Shown one piece after another: positions 24,248 through 35,636 of a stretch of 64,000 nt of DNA. The translations under genes were made by a program, and so were the position numbers. Source of the DNA: Allium sativum (lineage: Eukaryota; Streptophyta; Magnoliopsida; Asparagales; Amaryllidaceae); the NCBI GenBank assembly GCA_030737875.1, contig CM060915.1:357117863-357181862 (forward strand), given 5' to 3'. The notes under the pieces were generated by a model. It was not told the DNA's origin and did no database searches. It saw only the letters and a program-made list of their open reading frames with translations. Positions within the stretch are counted from its first letter, which is position 1; every line of letters begins with the position of its first letter.

Positions 24248-25433
24248 TTATGAGGCATAATGTGTGACAGCTAATTAGATTGTTGTCTATTTTTTTGATT
24301 TGGATAAGTGCTCCACGTAGCTTTTATAAAAGATAAATGTTTCAAAAATTTGATTAATTGCCTATCCAAATTTAGACTGATTGGAATAATTTTTGCCATG
24401 TGATATTTTGTATAATAGATATATATTAATTGATAATATATTACCATATTAATTGATAATATATTACCATACTTTGTATAACGTGATATTTCGGTTTAAA
24501 AAGAATTGTATGTTAATTATAATCAGTGAGTTATTAATATAGTACATATATGTTTTCCCCTTGCCATTTTTGTCTGCATTAATTGTTCTTTTTTTCATGT
24601 TATTTCCCCATGTCTCTGTCTCTCCTCCCCCCTCATTCTCTCTCTATATATATTATTTATTTCCGTTTATATTTACATATGCTTATTCATTTTTTCCTCA
24701 CATGCATATTTTTTGGACAATTGCCTAAAATTTTGGGCAATTAAAGATTTGAATAGGTAAATTAATTATTTGAAGGGCATTTTTGTTAGTTCAGGTGTAC
24801 ACCAAAAAAGTGTGAACCAAATCTATTCCAACTATTATTAAAGTTATGAGGCATAACGTGTGACAGCTAATTAGATTGTTGTCTATCTTTTTGATTGGGA
24901 TAAGTGCTCCACGTAGCTTTTATAAAAGATAAATGTTTCAAAAATTTGACTAATTGCCTATCTAAATTTAGGCTGATTGGAATAATTTTTGCCATGTGAT
25001 ATTTTGTATAATAGATATATATTAATTGATAATATATTACCATATTAATTGATAATATATTACCATATTTTGTATAATGTGATATTTCGGTTTAAAAAGA
25101 ATTGTACGTTAATTATAATCAGTGAGTTATTAATATAGTACATATATGTTTTCCCCTTGCCATTTTTGTCTGCATTAATTGTTCGTTTTTTCATGTTATT
25201 TCCCCATGTCTCTGTCTCTCTCTCCCCCTCATTCTCTCTCTATATATATTATTTATTTCCTTTATATTTACATATGCTTATTCATTTTTTCCTCACATGC
25301 ATATTCTTTGGACAGTTGCCTAAAATTTTGGGCAATTAAAGATTTGAATAGGTAAATTAATTATTTGAAGGGCATTTTCGTCAGTTCAGGTGTACACCAA
25401 AAAAGTGTGACACCAAACCTATTCCAACTATTA
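24248..25433. repeat. Tandem duplication, unit about 596 bp
   Basis: The segment 24248-24843 is repeated as 24844-25433 with only small changes. Both copies start TTATGAGGCATAA and end near CCAACTATTA. Within each unit, a block like ATATTAATTGATAATATATT is itself duplicated. The ORF at 25157-25339 is not supported as a gene. Confidence 0.85.
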
Positions 25434-27404
25434 CTAGTATAACCGCACAACGGTGGGAAAACCGACCGTTAAAAAATTTAATAAAAAATAAAAAGTTATT
25501 TATTAAAAATTATTTTAAATCAGAATTTAATGGAAAAAGTATAGCGTATTATAAGTGAAATGTATAAATCCAATCCCACTATGAATTATATAGGTAAACC
25601 AGGTCATGACTAAGAGTATGCTATCAATGCATTTGATGTAAATCACTCACAAGCACATACATACATTTTTATTATATATCAAAAGGAGATCAATGTACCC
25701 TTAATATTAATTTTTTCGTAACTCTAAATCATCATTGGATTTAAGAAATAAAAAGATAAATGAAATAGATATAAGCTGTTCATTTTAACAACTTGCACTA
25801 ACAAAAGAAGGAAATGTAATAATCCATCCAAACCTTACTTTCACGATGTTGACCAACGTTGTAGAAATATGTACTAATAACCCAATTCCAATTGAAAAAT
25901 AATAATGAATAATACCACAGCACTTTCATAGTACAACAAGTATTTTTATTCATCTTACAAAAGGGAGACAGATGACAACTTGATGGGCATAATCACATAC
26001 TCGACGAAGAAGCATAAGCATGTTATTTAAAAATGTAAGCAACATATATAGAGAATCAGTCTTACTGGGCAGAAAACCACATTGTCTGAATTCATCCTTA
26101 TGCATAACTCTGGATGCATTTGGCCCTAGAACACACCATATCTCTGTTAAAATTTACCTTAACACTTGGATTAGATATACAAACACTAACACATCTGCAT
26201 CTGTTAACTGCTAATTAACATCATTTGTTACTTGCATTTAAGAAGAGAGAAAAAAACTACTACTTACTATTGTTGGATTGTCATTTCTCCAAAATGGTAT
26301 ACCAATACCAATGCATACACAAGCACCAGAAGCACATTAAGCCAACAAAAGATATCTTGAAAAATGCAGATAAAACCAAAGGCCGTGGAGACAATCCAGC
26401 AGTTTCCAAGAAACTACAAAATCAAAGAAAATTGCATGGAGTAATTAATGATTCTGCCCTGTTATCTTTCTAGAATATTTTTGCGACCTCCTTTATCTTC
26501 ATTGCTGGAGTGGCCGAGCAGGTAAGAATAATCTCATTTTGGGGCAAGTAGCAGTACTTCTATACTGAGATGTTATGGCCAAAAGTGAAAATGATAAACG
26601 TTCGGCTTATCTTCCATTACTAATTTCGCCTTATAATGGGAGAGGAAATCAATGACCATATAATCACACATACCAGGAGATTCATGAAGATAAACTGAAC
26701 AAATCACATGATAACCCATCATCTCGGCACTACCAGCCCACGCGAGTTGCACTGTATATTTTAACGCCAGCTTAACCCTTGTAGGCCATACAACTACCAA
26801 CATATAATCGAAAGAGCTAGCACCAATTGGTCCAACTCAGAAACCACTATATATGAATGGATTGCCTCTCAAACTTCAGCTTGCAGTATGACAAAACCAA
26901 AACAAAGAATCGTTGATTTTTTTTTAACAAAAATCAAGTCACTTTTTTCGATTTCAAGTTAGAAACCCTGACAGTGATTGCCTAATGTAGCCAAATCTAC
27001 ATCATTATAAGGCAAACAAATTATATCATAAGGGCCTCACGATAAACAAATGTTCAGATAATCTCCAAATTATAGGTTCCATGCTATATTGCATGATGAT
27101 TTCTTGTAGAAAGATCTTTTATATCTCACGACAAGATTTATGTTGTTTCAAGTTGAATCAAAATTACTTGGGCTATATTCCCAAAAAACATTTCAGACTG
27201 ATAATAATGAAGTTAACCTAATATCTTAAAATTTCAAAAATTAGAACTACAACAATTTCTGCCAAGAAAGTAACTATTACTTTCATATTTGTATTAACGA
27301 CACATATAAACCAGTTGCTTAGGACGAAAAGACAATTCAAATTATGAATCATCAAATATTTAACATACCTTGATAGCCTTAGAGCTAGTGTTGCCATCTA
27401 TGCA
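25434..27404. other. Intergenic, no gene recognised
   Basis: AT-rich sequence without a domain. ORFs at 26225-26473 (plus) and 26573-26803 (minus) have ordinary composition but resemble no family I recognise and show no supporting splice or promoter context. Confidence 0.4.
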
Positions 27405-27696
27405 GAAGCATTATTTTTCTCAAGGCATCTTTGGATCACTCCTGCAAATACTTCCAGAAGGTGCACAGACTCAGTCACCACTTCAGCCATTTCCATCTAT
27501 CCAATTTAATCTAAGCCCACATCGAAGGACACTAATGTAACTTTATACCTCCTATTAATCTAGATGTGTCCATAGTGGAAGGCTAGTTTGAAGTCACACG
27601 AATGTTATCCTTGATGACTTCTAACTGCAAAGACTCGGCTAAGCCTATAAAAGCAAACTTGCTAGCAGTGTAAGCTATGCAACCACAAAGGCCCAC
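27405..27696 (-). pseudogene. 3-ketodihydrosphingosine reductase (KDSR/TSC10-like) exon remnant
   Basis: On the minus strand, a splice acceptor TTTGCAG at 27697 precedes an open stretch reading VGLCGCIAYTASKFAFIGLA and then ESLQLEVIKDNIRVT. This matches the short-chain dehydrogenase core of plant 3-ketodihydrosphingosine reductase, including the catalytic Y-x-x-x-K (YTASK). An in-frame stop (27583-27585) replaces the residue before a PSTMDTSRL stretch that corresponds to the PPDTxTPGF region, and more stops follow. A weak MEMAEVV match at about 27490-27470 may be the next segment. No other exons were found within 1.2 kb upstream. The reductase normally makes sphinganine at the ER. This piece cannot. 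Confidence 0.7.
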
Positions 27697-28879
27697 CTGC
27701 AAAACGACATAAGATTATTGATAGTTTAGCCTTCAGAAACATGAGCCTGCATTATTTTTCTCCATCATATATGTATGCATAGCCATTTATTGAAACACTG
27801 CAGACTATAGAGTCTTATTTGTATGTGTTTGTGTTTGTGTACGTTTATGTATATGTTTGTGCATTTTAGTGTATGTATGAACTAAGATCAATAATACCTC
27901 TTGTTTAGCATCAATTATACGTAAGTTTAAAATTAAATATTTGGTTTATGTGACGAAAGGGAGGAAGAACAAGTATTTATATAAAAAACTATGGTCAATA
28001 CCAAACGGCAATAAAACAATGAATGATGGAAAATATTATTGACCTTTTAATAATATAAATAGTCTTGGGGCTTATAAATTTGTTGTCAAAACAACCACCT
28101 CCAAAAAATGTGGTAATAATAATTAAAAAAAAAACTTAAGTGAAAATATATTGCTAAAGACTTGCACAAAACCTTCATTAACTTAATAGTATTCATACAT
28201 GACATTTAAATGGTCTACTGCCTAGGACATTCATGTAAAAGTTTATATGAACTTGGTAAGGTCGAAAACATGACTACTTGCAATCAGAGAAAACAAGGAA
28301 ATTGATATACCATTCAATATTACAAAAATATCTACATGATACTTATATTAAATTGAAAATTTCATAATTTGTTTGATCGATAGCTAAACTTCTACTGAAT
28401 ATGGATTTTTATCTAAAGTACCTAATATAACATGTTTAATGACTATCATGATAAAATATCATGCAATTAAACTCCTTAAGGCTTTTCTCTTGGATTTTTC
28501 ACCTAAGCAGCAACATCTTGTCACTATCTAAGTTAGGGTGCATCAGTCCCTTTGTAGTGGTATTCAAATATCATGTAGTGGTACATCATCCCATCTAAAT
28601 ACTAAGTTATTTGCTTTAGTTTTATTTCAAATTTGTGCAACCATGGATTTTATTTTCATCTAATTCCAATACATGAATTACAACTACACGAAAAGATGAA
28701 ATACAAATTAACCATAATAGTTGTGGCATTCCTCCTACATCAAATACGAACTTGATCCTCATACATGAAAAATAAATAGTATAATGTATTGAAATAAACA
28801 TAAATAAGAATTTATTTAGGTATTGAAAATAATACGGGCATAAACATGTTTATGTATTAGTGGATAATTATTTAATTAT
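27697..28879. other. Intergenic, no gene recognised
   Basis: AT-rich sequence with a TGTGTTTGTGTACGTTTATG-like run near 27815-27870. No missing reductase exons, RNA gene or terminal repeats were found. Confidence 0.4.
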
Positions 28880-28887
28880 GCTATAAC

Positions 28888-29601
28888 TAGGGGCGGAGCC
28901 ACTTCAGACCTGGCCTGGGCACTTGCCAAAGAGTTGAGAATTCAGGAAAATGAAAGAAAAAAATCGTATAATTGTTGAACAAACTATGAAGGATGATGCT
29001 TGGGGTGCTGATTAGCAGATTATTTATCTTAGGAAACCTGAACTAATTTACTATGGGTTGTTGCATTCACCTAGGGATGTTGTGTTCTTATTGATACTGG
29101 CCTGTAATGATGTGCTAATTTATAGCTTGTTGCTCTCTAAAACAGAATGGATACTTTTTCTGTAATTTTAACAATGGATATGGTTTTCAAAAGAAGTTGA
29201 AAAACAAGGGAAGAAAAAAAAATAGAAACGGAAGAGTCTCCTACCTGTAGAAAAAAGAAAGAAACCTAATCGATCTCACCTCCATCGAACCTGCACTCGA
29301 CAAGACCGTCTCTACTTCAGGGGACTTTCATAGGACTGATGTTGCCACTCTCTTCTTCTCTATTGGTCACGCGGCCGACGACGACAGCGCTCCATCTTTG
29401 CAAATAGATGGTGAGTGATTTCGATTTACTATATGTTTTATATGCAAATAGATGGTGAGTGCTTATTGGAGTTTACTATATGTTTTACATATAATCAAAT
29501 GATCAACATAGAAGGGGAAAAAAATTTCGGGGCCTACCGCCCTCGAACCCTCTTAATTAAAATCTTGCCCCTCCCATGAACATTTTCTGGCTACGCCACT
29601 G
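28888..29601. mobile_element. hAT-type non-autonomous DNA element (714 bp)
   Basis: Bounded by a perfect 8-bp target duplication, GCTATAAC, at 28880-28887 and 29602-29609. The ends are imperfect inverted repeats: TAGGGGCGGAGCCA on the left, CAGTGGCGTAGCCA read inward from the right. An 8-bp duplication and (C/T)A-starting ends are typical of the hAT superfamily. The interior has no transposase ORF. It has an A-rich part near 29200 and a small direct repeat of GCAAATAGATGGTGAGTG near 29400-29460. Confidence 0.85.
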
Positions 29602-29982
29602 GCTATAACACTAAGGTCATTCAAATGTATACAGAGTGAGGACTTTTGACATCGATATGTGAACTTACTCTACTTCACATTTGATATTAGGGCAATATAT
29701 GTTGATAACTACGAGAAGCCGACCTGATATTAATGTGTTGATGCTTTCATCCCTTGGTACTCTATCTCCACTTGTTATGCTCCAGATCAAACTACAAAAG
29801 TTCCATTAATTTATCAGTGACACATAATGGTAAGCCGAGATGTGCACATCAACCGATCAAGTTGGAAGTCATAAGTGAGACATACAGGAAGATCCCAATA
29901 TAAGCCTAGAAAATTTTGTATATGGCATTGGGACGATAACATTTTCTAACAACGTTATACTGACAGCTATGGCCATGAAAAC

Positions 29983-30842
29983 TGTTGGAAACAGTGGTTC
30001 GGCTGAGTCGTGGACTAGGTCACTTTCTTGAAGACGTTTCGGCGATCTACTCAAGGTGCAAAGTAGTTCGTACTGTTCGCCGCCGCCTCTGGGATAAAAC
30101 AGCCTCTCCTTGTTTTTCTTTCTATATCGGACCATTTGCACATATGAATCCGATTCAGTTTGCACTCTAAAATAATACTGCTCAAGTTTATTTCCTTTCT
30201 ATTTTTCAAAAAGAATGGTTGAGAAGAGGATAGAAAAATATATATGATTTTTTTTCTGTGGAAGAGGAAGAGAGGGTTTTTCTAGAAAAGAGCAATGAGA
30301 AAATGTTCTGTATTCTTTTTTCTTTCTGGTCTATGACCAAGTTCTTATACAGAAAAAAAAAAACAGTGGCTATTCTAGTGGGAGGAAAATTGAACTGAAA
30401 TTAATGCCATATTTAATGAAAAACCACTCAAAGAAATTTGCAATGTGTAAATTGCATTCGTTTCATAAAGAGAAGATGAATGTTAATAAATATTTATTTA
30501 TTACCATTCATTGCAATTTGTTAATGCTATTTATATTTTGTAACAACTCAATCAAATGCATGTATACATTTATATATATACACACTCAACTGTTATGCAA
30601 ATGTAACAGCTCTAGCAGAAAATTTATTGATACAAAATATAATACCGTTTATAACTTCTAACGGCTCTATGCATTAATGGCTCATAAATATGCATTAACA
30701 TCTCAAAATAATGGCACAAAATATGTTACCGTTATTAACTTACAACGGCTCGATTGAATTAATTGCTCAATAATAATAATAAAATTTGGTAATGCAATTA
30801 ATTCTCCTTTTTTTTTTAATAAATTCACAAAAAGTTCCAACA
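29983..30842 (-). repeat. 3' LTR of minus-strand Copia
   Basis: Plus-strand ends are TGTTGGAAACAG and AAAGTTCCAACA. It differs from 34775-35631 at only a few bases and in an A run near 30353-30363. ORFs at 29985-30170 and 30404-30661 recur in both LTRs and are not genes. Confidence 0.9.
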
Positions 30843-31429
30843 ATCCCCCACTTGAATTTCTTAAAAAATATTTTTGAGCAGTTCATTAAAAAATACATAA
30901 GATTGTGCATAAACAAAGGTGTCATCTGACTTGAACCTTTGCATAGTGAATAAGATTCAGTTTTTACTAGAGTGACACGTAGTCTTGAACTCTATTCCTG
31001 ACATCAAACCACACACAACCTTTCTAGAGTGCAATCAAATAAGCCCGTGCATTTATGGCCATGCACGTCTATCCCAGTTTAGTGAACGCTCTAGGAATCT
31101 TGCCCAGAACTCCATAGGAAACGGCCACATTTCCACATTCACAAAGGTGAGTCTATCAAGAGTACTCCTGAAGGTAGGTACTCCACTCCAAATAGAGTAT
31201 AGATCTCATTAAGAGTTTCTATTAACTCATCCTCTAATCACTTCAGGAATACATGCTTCTTGGTTTATTAAATAGCATGTTCAATTCCTATCACTACACA
31301 ACTTGTTTTTACCCATTGAACCTAGTTCTTGGGATCTCCAGTCATTTAGGTCGGGTTACCATTGTGCGTGACTCATCAATCCAAGGGCAATAGTCCCATT
31401 CTTTTAGATTCATTCAGGACTTTCTTTCT

Positions 31430-31810
31430 GGTCAGTCCTTTCGTCAAAGGATCTGCCAAGTTATCATCACTTTATATGTGATGTTCTCTAACAATACTGT
31501 GCATACGACTGTCATTTCTTACCGATGTAATATCGATTCTGTCCTTCTTTCAATAGTCGTCAAATTTTCAACACTATGTATGTGATGTTCTCTTACAGTA
31601 TTGTCCTTACGACTGTCGTCTTTTACCGTTATAATAACGGTTCAATACTTTTTGCAATAGCCGCGGTACTATCGCAATCGATTACACCATTGGTGTCTAT
31701 TTTTCCCATAAAGGGATCTCAACTAGCAGATTTTTTTAGTTCTCTGCTTCTTCACTAGCTGTGGCTAGTGCTATTATCTCAGTTTCTATAGTAGACTGAG
31801 TCAAAATAGT
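31430..31810 (-). pseudogene. Copia RNase H fragment, degraded, with internal duplication
   Basis: On the minus strand, 31802-31771 reads a LSQSTIETEI-like RNase H motif and 31457-31430 reads ADPLTKGL, the usual Copia RNase H end. Between them, roughly 31465-31570 and 31575-31680 are imperfect copies of one another, so part of RNase H was duplicated in tandem. Stops occur in all frames. Confidence 0.7.
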
Positions 31811-32129
31811 ATGTTTCCTAAAAAAATTCAAGAAACAACTTCTTTAATAATGCTAAATATATTGCCACTGGTTGCTTTTAATCATCATATAAAGTATTCC
31901 AGTCTGTATCAGAATATTCTTCAAGTACAGCTGGAAACTTTTCATAATGTAATCCAAGGTTCAAGGTTTATTATAGGTATCTCATAACCCTCTCAATAGC
32001 ATGTTAATGCTCTATACTAGGTCTACTAGTAAACCTGCATAATAATCCACAACATAGGCAATGTTGGGTCTAGTACAATCAGTGACATCCGAAGGCTGTC
32101 AATGATGCTCACTTACTTTGACTGTCTTA

Positions 32130-32620
32130 CACCTTCACCGGTGTTCTTAAATGTCTTTACACTGAGATCATATGGTGTACATATTGGTTTACAGTCAAAG
32201 TGATTGTCTTTCTTTAGAAACTTCTCAATATAATGAGATTGATCCAAAGAAAGTCCATTTTTCGGACCTAGTAATTTTTAATACCAAGGATTGCATTCGC
32301 TTCACCTAGATCTTTTATATCGAAATTGGCACTTAATAAGGATTTGAATGAGTTTATGGCATGAATGTTAGACCAAAAAAAAATGAGTAGGTCATCTACA
32401 TAAAGACATATAATAGTGCATGTGTCATTCTTAAATTTGTAATGAATGCATTTGTCTCATTTGCATACTTTATGTTCTTGACCATGTACTACAAATCCTT
32501 CAAGCTGGTCCATATAAATTTCTTCTTCTAATTCACCGTTCAAATATGCAGTTTTAACATCCATTTGGAATATTAATAAATTATGAATGAAAGAAAATGA
32601 GATTAATACCCAAAGGGATG
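32130..32620 (-). pseudogene. Copia reverse transcriptase fragments
   Basis: On the minus strand, 32560-32500 reads a YLNGELEEEIYMDQLEGFV segment, 32425-32383 reads ICLYVDDLLIF (the catalytic YVDD), and about 32260-32135 reads LDQSHYIEKFLKKDNHFDCK and a following TPYDLSVKTFKNTGE. Frameshifts separate them. Confidence 0.75.
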
Positions 32621-32903
32621 TAATTCTAGCTACGGGTGAAAAAAGTGTCGAAGAAATCTATATTTTCTTTTTATTTAAAACCTTTAGCTACTAGTCGTGC
32701 TTTATATTTGTCAATAGTGCTATCAGGTTTTAATTTCTTTTTAAGTACTCATTTACAGCCTATAGATTTACAACTAGAGGGTAAATCTGTCAATTGCCAA
32801 GTCTTATTGGATTCCAGAGAATCCATCTCATCATTTATAGCCTCTCGCCAAAAATCGGTGTCTAAATAAGATAAGGCCTCTTGGAGGTTTAAGTGATCCT
32901 CCT

Positions 32904-33260
32904 CTATAGTAAAAGCACAAAAATCCAAACCAAATCTTTTATGGTTCTCGCTCTTTTACTTCTTCTAGGTTCAACTTCAGAACTTTTATTAAGTTCTATT
33001 CTAATAGGCATACTTGATGTGCCCCCACTATTCCTTAATTTAAAAGGAAATTTTGTTTCATAAAAAATCGGCATCATTTGATTCAAATATATTATATGCA
33101 TTTATGTCATAAAATCTGTATGCTTTGCTATTGATAGCATAGCCTATAAATACACATTCATATGCTCTACTTGCCAATTTTTATTCTCTTAGGGTCTAAA
33201 AGCGAATATATGCTAAACAACCCCAAGTTCTAAAATATGAGACATTGGGTTTTATGATTC
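32904..33260 (-). pseudogene. Copia integrase C-terminal and linker fragment
   Basis: On the minus strand, 33185-33080 reads AYECVFIGYAINSKAYRFYD. After a frame change, 33060-32915 reads TKFPFKLRNSGG and then EPRRSKRARTIKD, the Copia linker between integrase and reverse transcriptase. Confidence 0.75.
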
Positions 33261-33740
33261 TTTAAAATTTCATAAGGTGAAATTTCATTCTTAGATTTGG
33301 GGATTCTATTCAGAAAATAGCATACAGTTAATAATATATCCCCCACCAATGTTTTGCTGCACCATAAATTAATAAGATGGCAATTACAAATTCGGTAAAG
33401 GTCCTATTTTTTCCTTTACCGTTCATATCAGGTGAATAAGGTACAGTTCTTATAGTAATTCAGAATAGAACTAGATTCATATTCTGTTCTTCTATTACTA
33501 CAAAGTCCTTTATTTTTCTTGTTTGATAAATTTCAGTTTCATTTTTGAACGTCTCAATCATCACTTTTATTTTTCATGAGAACTACAAATTTGAAAACAG
33601 AACAACCGTAAATAAAAGTGATGAAATAGTGTTGTCCATATCTAATCAATGTTGTTCATTTTCACATAAAATACACTCATTGATTATTAAATCTACACCA
33701 TTGTCATTTCCTAATGACATTCAAAAAAAAAAGATATTAT

Positions 33741-34106
33741 GCATGTAATTAATGCCCATTTATAATGAAGGCATTTCCAAATTTGCATACAATTAATCTC
33801 AATTTGTGACATTCCCTAAATTTATGCATATAAACTTCGTCAATTTATTTTAATGCAAAAAACATATTCATCTAATTAATGTCAATTCTCAATGACATTA
33901 TCAAATAACATACACATTCTATTAATGTCAAATATTTAGTGACATTTCCAAATAATATATGCATTCTATTAATGTCAATTTTAATGACATTATCAAATAA
34001 CATATGCATTCTATTAATGTCAAATATATAGTGACATTTCCAAATAATTTATGCGTTCCATTAATGTCAATTTTTAATGACATTTCCAAATAAACATGTG
34101 TATTAC
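33741..34106. repeat. Tandem array of about 46-bp units inside the Copia interior
   Basis: About eight imperfect copies of a unit like CTATTAATGTCAATTTTTAA followed by TGACATTTCCAAATAACATATGCAT. Adjacent units alternate between two variants, suggesting a dimeric higher-order repeat. The minus-strand ORF 33928-34188 is a translation of this array. Confidence 0.8.
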
Positions 34107-34641
34107 CATAAGAAACCAAAAAATTAACAGTGGCTCTCATAACCAATGACCACCGTACAAAGTCTTGCTTATATGCATATAATATCATTCATTATTTTTG
34201 TTTGTCAACAAGCTATCTAGGCGAGGATCTTCTTCTTCACCAAATAAAGAAATGGTTTGCATATGATTTTACCATTTGAACACAAAATTCGTGCTTTTGT
34301 ATAAAAAGGGGGTAATGACAATATTCAATTTAGGACCATTAGGCACTGAACTGATTGTATATAGATCAAATAATGACTGTTTCTCCCAATTTTTTCATTC
34401 GAGATCCTAGTCCAAACAACGTTATTTAACAAGCGACATAAGCAGATCTACCAAAGGAAACTGCTCTTAAACTAAAACAAATAGTTTATCACTTATTTAC
34501 ATATGTAAATATATGTAAACAGTAACAATATGATAATAAAAATAGTACCTTCGTTATCTGAATTGTCCTTGAAATTTCCAAGGTCTTTGATGTCATAAAA
34601 TTATTTTATATTCTGTACATGACAGAAATATCTCTACATAC

Positions 34642-34749
34642 CTTAGCGTTTTGTCCAAATTCTCTCTTGAAAATACCAATAGTCCCAAGCCCGCATACAC
34701 AAAACAGTGATCTCTTTCGTACATCGTCAAGATTTGCAGTCGAAGCCAT
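34642..34749 (-). CDS. Possible captured exon (unknown protein)
   Basis: On the minus strand, just inside the 5' LTR, an ATG at 34749 opens 36 codons (MASTANLDDVRKRSLFCVCG, then LGTIGIFKREFGQNAK) ending at a good splice donor, AAG|GTATGT. The start does not look like Copia gag, and no tRNA-Met primer site precedes it. It could be a captured host exon or an unusual leader. I do not recognise the family. Confidence 0.25.
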
Positions 34750-34774
34750 TGTTTTTCCGATAACGTCTTCAATT

Positions 34775-35631
34775 TGTTGGAAACAGTGGTTCGGCTGAGT
34801 CGTGGACTAGGTCACTTTCTTGAAGACGTTTCGGCGATCTACTCAAGGTGCAAAGTAGTTCGTACTGTTCGTCGCCGCCTCTGGGATAAAACAGCCTCTC
34901 CTTGTTTTTCTTTCTATATCGGACCATTTGCACATATGAATCCGATTCAGTTTGCACTCTAAAATAATACTGCTCAAGTTTATTTTCTTTCTATTTTTCA
35001 AAAAGAATGGTTGAGAAGAGGATAGAAAAATATATATGATTTTTTTTCTGTGGAAGAGGAAGAGAGGGTTTTTCTAGAAAAGAGCAATGAGAAAATGTTC
35101 TGTATTCTTTTTTCTTTCTGGTCTATGACCAAGTTCTTATACAGAAAAAAAACAGTGGCTATTCTAGTGGGAGGAAAATTGAACTGAAATTAATGCCATA
35201 TTTAATGAAAAACCACTCAAAGAAATTTGCAATGTGTAAATTGCATTCGTTTCATAAAGAGAAGATGAATGTTAATAAATATTTATTTATTACCATTCAT
35301 TGCAATTTGTTAATGCTATTTATATTTTGTAACAACTCAATCAAATGCATGTATACATTTATATATATACACACTCAACTGTTATGCAAATGTAACAGCT
35401 CTAGCAGAAAATTTATTGATACAAAATATAATACCGTTTATAACTTCTAACGGCTCTATGCATTAATGGCTCATAAATATGCATTAACATCTCAAAATAA
35501 TGGCACAAAATATGTTACCGTTATTAACTTACAACGGCTCGATTGAATTAATTGCTCAATAATAATAATAAAATTTGGTAATGCAATTAATTCTCCTTTT
35601 TTTTTTAATAAATTCACAAAAAGTTCCAACA
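34775..35631 (-). repeat. 5' LTR of minus-strand Copia
   Basis: Near-identical partner of 29983-30842. It is followed on the plus strand by the AAAAC target duplication. Confidence 0.9.
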
Positions 35632-35636
35632 AAAAC

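Larger units (their letters stand above)
29983..35631 (-). mobile_element. Minus-strand Copia LTR element with young LTRs and a broken interior
   Basis: LTRs of about 860 bp (29983-30842 and 34775-35631) are almost identical, and AAAAC flanks both sides (29978-29982 and 35632-35636), so the ends are real. Orientation is set by a polypurine tract on the minus strand (complement of 30843-30855) and by minus-strand pol fragments. In minus order there are: an unidentified 5' region (34774 to about 33500) with a 46-bp tandem array, an integrase tail with the linker to RT (about 33260-32904), RT with a YVDD motif (32391-32402), and RNase H ending in ADPLTKGL (31430-31457). Stops and frameshifts break all of it. 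Gag, protease and the integrase core were not found, nor was a tRNA-Met primer site. Confidence 0.85.

Noticed and set aside
26573..26803. 76-aa ORF on the minus strand as a gene exon
   Set aside because: The composition is protein-like, but I recognise no family and saw no convincing partner exons. It was left unannotated.
33928..34188. Repetitive membrane-like protein on the minus strand
   Set aside because: It is the translation of the 46-bp tandem array.
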